From: Misgurnus anguillicaudatus
Taxonomy: Eukaryota > Chordata > Actinopteri > Cypriniformes > Cobitidae
DNA: 64,000 nucleotides
NCBI RefSeq assembly: GCF_027580225.2
Contig: NC_073343.2
Coordinates: forward strand, 310,001-374,000
Reading direction: 5' to 3'
The translations under genes and the position numbers were made by a program. This document shows positions 58,946 to 64,000 of this stretch, one piece after another (position 1 is the stretch's first letter; each line of letters begins with the position of its first letter). Below the pieces are notes generated by a model that saw only the letters and a list, made by a program, of their open reading frames with translations, was not told where the DNA came from and did not search any database.

Positions 58946-60012
58946 CCCTATAGACCCTTTCACGGTTCACGTGGTTCCCACTGCGCATGTCGGGGTCAGA
59001 AAAGTCATTACAGCAGATTGAGTTGCGTATTATTCGTTATCGTCAAAAATGCCTACTTACGTCATGGGCTGTGAAAATCGCACCAGGTCTTCCGTTAAGT
59101 TTTCGCGATTCATGCAGATTCTCAAAAACAAAAAAATACAACATCTGCGGCTGCAAGCAATTAACGTGCAGACTGGGACAATGCAAATATCAAAGAGGCT
59201 TGTGTTTGTAGTGCTCACTTCATTTGAGGTAAGTCATCATTTTTCAGCCCTGTTAGATTAAATTATAAAGCCTGGATGGTATGAGCAGTTTGACCCCATG
59301 CTGCGCGCGCACCCGATAGTCATTCAATGTTTACAAACCTTGAAGAGGTCTATTGGCTTCATCAAAGAGATCGGAATTTTGCCCCTCGATAAGATATCAT
59401 TCCCACATCAGTACCAAAATAGCGGTATCCTCAGTGAGTTTGTTAACAATGATGGATTATGACTTCATATCCATGAACCATATTTTGTTGTTTTCACTTC
59501 TGTGGCTACATTATGTAAGCGGCAAAACTGTAATTCTGACATGCCTACATTTGTTGAGTGCACTTAAACAGGCAAACACACACAGACGGAGGAAGAATGC
59601 CAAACGGCGCTTCGGGAAGAAGATGCAGCATAAACAGTTGCTCCACATAAAGTGAAAATTACGTTGTTTTTCAAGTGCTTTATTCCCCAAATATATTTTA
59701 ATAAACTACAATATGAGACACAGTAGCGCAACTCTATCTTAAGTTTATACATCAAGAGTTCTGATCTTTGAAGGGCATAGGGATAATCACGTTTGATTGG
59801 AGTTGGACCGGTAAGTCCGATGAGTCATCGACGACCAGAAATGAACTTCATCGAGTACTGCACAGAAATCTTGTCAAAGAACGAAAAATAAGTAGCCCTC
59901 TAGATTGTTTTATCCATTGTGGTAGCCATTGCTTAAAAAAGTTTGGAGACACTTGTTTTAAAGAGTATACAGCTAATAGCAGTGTAATATGGACATTTTG
60001 CCCTCTGTAGAC
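58946..60012. other. Unassigned DNA around a possible THAP remnant
   Basis: Frames at 59353-59655 (100 codons, with a basic tail HRRRKNAKRRFGKK near its end) and 59768-60010 do not match anything I know. The region may be the decayed body of a THAP-containing transposon. Confidence 0.3.
59049..59232 (+). pseudogene. Possible THAP-domain exon remnant
   Basis: The frame from ATG 59049 reads MPTYVMGCENRTRSSVKFSR, like the start of a THAP zinc finger, but the first zinc Cys (expected after MPTY) is missing. In another frame downstream, DWDNANIKEACVCSAHF (59175-59222) resembles the closing W...CxxH part of a THAP domain. A full donor GGTAAGT follows at 59228-59234, the usual place for an exon end. 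A frameshift and a TAA lie between the two halves. THAP domains occur in P-element-like and other transposases and in host factors; I cannot tell which. Confidence 0.4.
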
Positions 60013-60260
60013 TTAAAGATGCAATTTGTATTATCTGCGCCGCTAGATGGCGCCAGATCAAACAATAACAATGATGTTGTTTAATGACGCTCTGAAGCAG
60101 CGTGGAATTATGGGATTTGTAGTCTTTAACTCAACCACTTGATGGCCATCAATCAGACGAGAACGAGAAATCACGTTGATGGATAAGGTAATCAAGTCTT
60201 AGAAATGTTGCGTTTGATGACATCGTTTATTTCATTATGTAAGTTTATATGTGATGTTCA
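60013..60260 (+). mobile_element. Element L, left end (TTAAAGATGCAATTTGT)
   Basis: The terminus begins TTAAAG like the other TTAA families. GCGCCGCTAGATGGCGCCAG follows at ~60039. A matching right end was not found, so the extent is uncertain. Confidence 0.4.
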
Positions 60261-62049
60261 AAACGAAATTGTTAGTCATAGATATTACAGTATTAGTCCG
60301 AATTCGATGGTTAACACAGCACAGAATTAAGTTTTCAACTTACAATCTACAATGATTTTTCACATAATGTATTGACAGTACAAATCTTATTGTGAAGTGT
60401 CTTAAAATGACCATTTATATTGCTGTACAATACCTTTTGATGTGCATATCGTCCGCGGGAAGACGCGCTGATTACAGTCTACACACTAATGTTGTGATCA
60501 ATATAATAGCATACGTTTTTTGAAGGGATACAAATCAAAACAACTCACCCATCGCGTAAAACACAAGCAGGATCACAATCTCGGTCTAGTTAAATGATGT
60601 CGTGAAGCTCTCTCCATCCAGATAATGCAACAACAAATTGATCCTCTCTCGTTTTGTTCCAAACTCTTTTTGGGTCGTTTGGTTGGCCCGTACACTTACA
60701 CGAGCTGACACAACAAGCGGCAGACGGTAAAGAGTTATCCATAAGTTCATAAGCAAGCGCGTTAGCCCGATGCGCTAACGCATAGTTCCGCATTTGCCCA
60801 CGACACTGGCTGCGTCCTAAAACTCAAGGCTTGTTGCCTCGCTGCCTCATGAGGAAATGACTTCGGAGGCGTGTTTGAAATATAAACAGAGAGCGCCTTT
60901 GTTATAACTAATCACATATTTGAAAACTACAATACTAATTTCTCGCTAGAAATGCAATTAAAATGTGTAAACGTTTATTTACACTAAATTTGTGCTCCAG
61001 TCGCTTCCTTGGCCGCCATTTTATTTATATATTCTTTAGGTTTGTTTATCATCATGTGACATTATTTTATTAGATATCACAATCCATGTTATTATTTCTC
61101 ACACTTTGTTACTACTTAAATTTCCTAAAATAATTAAGGCCTATGAATAATCCCTGTCTGGGAAACTGCCACTAAAAGTCAATATGGGAATCAGAATATT
61201 GAAAGACATGAATAAAGTGCAATCCATCTATAACTTCTCGAATACACAATAACATTAATGAGTTTCGTTCAATCAGACTGTGATGATGATTTTTTTAGTA
61301 ACAGGACTCATTTTACCAATTGAAGTTTATTCTGTAGTGTGCGTACTGGTGATGAATATTTTATCTGCGAATCCTCTAAAATATTCATACCGGCTCACTG
61401 TGCAGTTTAACAAATGCTGTAAAAACAAAGCAATACATTATGACCAATATAACGCATATGTTTAGCATTTCGTAGTGTTTGAACTGAAAGATATGTATAG
61501 ATGCAAATATATATTTCCTCTATGGAGGATAAACGCTTGCAGGGATTCTGTAAATAATGTCATATTACGCCTATAATGCATGGTTTCTGACTGCCATAAA
61601 CAAAGTATTTTACACTCAGATTCTTTTAGTACCCGAAAGCATTACTCATTTGTTTTTAACACAATGTAAAATACAGCAGAATACAACAAAGGGAAATGTA
61701 CAAAACTGTTCAGATTCCCATTCATATCATTTTTGAAAGGAAACATGATAATAATCATGTTTTGTATAGTGTATTCTGTCAGTAGGTGAGGAGGAAGTCT
61801 CTAAAGATTTTGGTTATGTGCTTTGATTTCGTCATATGCTGTTTCTTTACTGCACTGCCTTTTCTTGTGGAAATAATGTGTAATTGTAATTTTATAGCCA
61901 CCTTTGGCTATTTCTCCTGCCCTCAGTTCACGATGCTGTGAAAGGACAGAAAGCTTTGAAGTTCAGATGTATACCAGTCAAACTGAAGGATGGGTGATGG
62001 GTGCGGGAGATACACCTGCAGACATCTTGTGTTACTTTTATTGAAATAC
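60261..62049. other. Unassigned intergenic DNA
   Basis: 60430-60880 is more GC-rich and may still belong to repeat DNA (GCTGCGTCCTAAAACTCAAG). From 60900 the sequence is AT-rich without features. No gene recognised; the frame at 61280-61465 has no motif. Confidence 0.3.
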
Positions 62050-62780
62050 TTAAAGGAATAGTCTACTCATTTTCAATATTAAAATATGTTATTACCTTAA
62101 CTAAGAATTGTTGATACATCCCTCTATCATCTGTGTGCGTGCACGTAAGCGCTGGAGCGCGCTGCGACGCTTCGATAGCATTTAGCTTAGCCCCATTCAT
62201 TCAATGGTACCACTTAGAGATAAGGTTAGAAGTGACCAAACACATCAACGTTTTTCCTATTTAAGACGAGTAGTTATACGAGCAAGTTTGGAAGTACAAA
62301 ATAGAACGTAGCGCTTTTCTAAGCGGATTTAAAAGAGGAGCTACATTTTATGGCGTAATAGCACTTTTTGGAGTACATCGACTCGGCGCAGTAACACCCT
62401 CCCTCTCCCATTATGAGAGTGAGAAGGGGAGCGGACTTTTCAGGCAAGTTGAAGTACACCCAAAAGCGCTACCACGTCATAAAACATAGTTCCTCTTTTA
62501 AATCCGCCCAGAAAAGCGCTACGTTTTATTTTGTACCACCAAACTTGCTCGTATAACTACTCGTCTTAAATAGGAAAAACGTTGATGTGTTTGGTCACTT
62601 CTAACTTTATCTCTAAATGGTACCATTGAATGAACGGGGCCAAGCCAAACGCCATCGAAGCGTCGCAGCGCGCTCCAGCGCTTACGTGCACGCACACAGA
62701 TGAAAGAGGGATGTATCAACAATTCTTAGTTAATGTAATAACATATTTTAATATTGAAAATGAGTAGACTATTCCTTTAA
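62050..62780. mobile_element. Family E near-perfect palindrome, 731 bp
   Basis: The ends TTAAAGGAATAGTCTACTC and GAGTAGACTATTCCTTTAA are perfectly inverted. The two arms (62050-62405 and 62425-62780) stay complementary along almost their whole length with only scattered differences. The centre is CCCTCTCCCATTATGAGAGT. TTAA lies at both edges. Shares its left half with the hybrid at 35998. Confidence 0.95.
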
Positions 62781-63139
62781 TCCACTTAATCCTGAATGAC
62801 TGTGTTATTAATGCAATGGTAAGAAAAGTGACCCATGCTGTCTAAATGAGTCAAACCTTTTAGTATTACCAGTGTTTTCAATGATTTTGCTGTGATTTTG
62901 TTTTGGAACATTCATAAATCTTTAACTTGATATTTATTGCCATTTCACCATGTGCACCAAAGCGCTCATGCAGACGCATCTAGTATATACAAGGCTTGAG
63001 AGTTAAATCTTATCGAACTGATTTATGTCATTTTAATGCATTACAACAATGAGACAAAAAGGATAATGATGTCATTTTGAAACTGCCTTTTTTAGTTAAA
63101 AGACTTCCATAATGTATAACATAAAAATGTCTTGTGATT
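62781..63139. other. Unassigned intergenic DNA
   Basis: AT-rich, no feature seen. Confidence 0.3.
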
Positions 63140-63640
63140 ATTTACTGACCCTGATGTTATCCAAAACATGTTTTTGAAAGAGTTGTTTTGCTTTTTGGTT
63201 TACAATGGGAGTGGATTGTGACCGCCTCTTTTCAAGCTTCAGAGGGATGCAAAGGCCTTATAAAATAACTCCACTCTGCAAAGCAAACTAAAATATAATC
63301 CGCTCTTTGAAAGTTGACCTGTGCCTCTTTTCTTTGTGTGAGAATGAACGCAAACACGCAGTTGCTCCTCTACTCTTATTTAAAAGTAAACATCCTAAAA
63401 CTGTGTAAACAATGCAGTTCAGGCACAGAGAAGAGAAGAGCGGGTCAAGACTTTCATCAAACAATGGATTATATTTTAGTTTGCTTTTCACCAAACCCAT
63501 TCGTATGCCTTGAGGACACTTGGATATACAACACGAGTCGAGTGAAGTTATTTTATAACACTTTTGCACCTCTTTGAAAATTGAGAAGAGGCGGTAACAA
63601 TGCACCGCTATTGTAAACAGAAGTAACTAAACAAAATGTT
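63140..63640. mobile_element. Inverted-repeat element with ACCGCCTCTTTTCAA arms
   Basis: 63221-63276 and 63541-63597 are reverse complements with differences: ACCGCCTCTTTTCAA against TTGAGAAGAGGCGGT, and TTATAAAATAACT against AGTTATTTTATAA. Two frames of 87 and 105 codons lie antisense to each other across it and are not supported as genes. Outer limits are uncertain. Confidence 0.65.
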
Positions 63641-63877
63641 TTAAAATACACATTTTTGATTTAAAAAATACACAAGAAAGCCATAGTGGTTTTATAGGTT
63701 TCATCGGACACACGTGCTTAACTTCCGGTCTCTGTTAGTTTAATGGTCTGACTAGTTGCTACACTGAACTCTTGAACAAATACCTCAATAACAAATATTT
63801 TGGTTTCCTAAAGACAAGGGAAGACAGCGATTATGGATTACCGCTATTATATGGGAGGTTTGGCAGCGGATTTGTAG
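63641..63877. other. Unassigned intergenic DNA
   Basis: No feature seen. Confidence 0.3.
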
Positions 63878-64000
63878 TTAAGGGAATATTCCATTTTCTT
63901 AAAAGAAAAATCCAGATAATTTACTCACCACCATGTCATCCAAAATGTTGATGTCTTTCCTTGTTCAGTCGAGAAGAAATTATGTGTTTTGAGGAAAACA
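63878..64000 (+). mobile_element. Family C element, left end (continues outside window)
   Basis: TTAAGGGAATATTCCATTTTC, then CAGATAATTTACTCACCACC and CAGTCGAGAAGAAATTATG, match the left arm at 37922 in the same orientation. Confidence 0.88.

Overview
This window looks like non-coding DNA from a teleost fish, most likely a cyprinid (carp/zebrafish relative). It is visibly AT-rich. It has no bacterial gene layout and no exon chain I can follow. It is packed with short palindromic DNA elements, Tc1-like relics and tRNA-derived SINE pieces of kinds I associate with cyprinid genomes. The lineage call rests on that resemblance and on no database search. I found no intact protein-coding gene; every protein-like stretch I recognise belongs to a broken mobile element.

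Layout: 1-513 is the right part of a palindromic TTAA-flanked element (family C), and the left end of another copy closes the window at 63878. 1.8-4.9 kb holds several copies of a ~400 bp element (family A), one split by another element (family B). 6.69-8.91 kb is a 17-bp minisatellite with a 68-bp higher-order unit. 10-14.4 kb has inverted-repeat elements. 15.6-16.2 kb is a GC-richer block with homeodomain-type TAATTA sites. 16.9-17.8 kb is a truncated Tc1-like relic. 18.8-20.6 kb is a pile of nested insertions. 22.7-25.8 kb has more nested elements. 26-27.2 kb is enhancer-like unique DNA. 27.5-30.9 kb holds three larger element complexes. 31.6-32.9, 35.3, 37.0-37.6 and 40.7 kb are unique-looking blocks, two pairs of which resemble each other in the same order. 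36.0-36.7, 37.9-40.0, 41.0-41.7, 42.3-42.9 and 43.0-43.8 kb are palindromic elements. 46.44-48.33 kb is a ~1.9 kb pyrimidine tract. 49.26-49.99 kb carries a hairpin and a probable tyrosine-recombinase (Crypton-like) remnant. 50.8-51.6 kb is a three-level nest. 52.7-53.1 kb is another enhancer-like block. 55.67-56.84 kb is a full-length but dead Tc1-like element. 58.2-60 kb has repeats and a possible THAP-domain remnant. 62.05-62.78 kb is a near-perfect 731 bp palindrome.

At least eight short families begin TTAAAG and end with the complement, so TTAA sits at both edges. This suggests non-autonomous elements moved by a TTAA-targeting (piggyBac-like) transposase that is not encoded here. Family letters A-R are my own labels. 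The between-element DNA looks like part of a gene desert that may carry conserved regulatory elements of a distant developmental gene; that is inference. I did not find a new multi-gene system. The best leads are the recombinant palindrome at 36 kb, the empty-site record inside the palindrome at 38-40 kb, the co-linear duplicated non-coding blocks, and the higher-order minisatellite.
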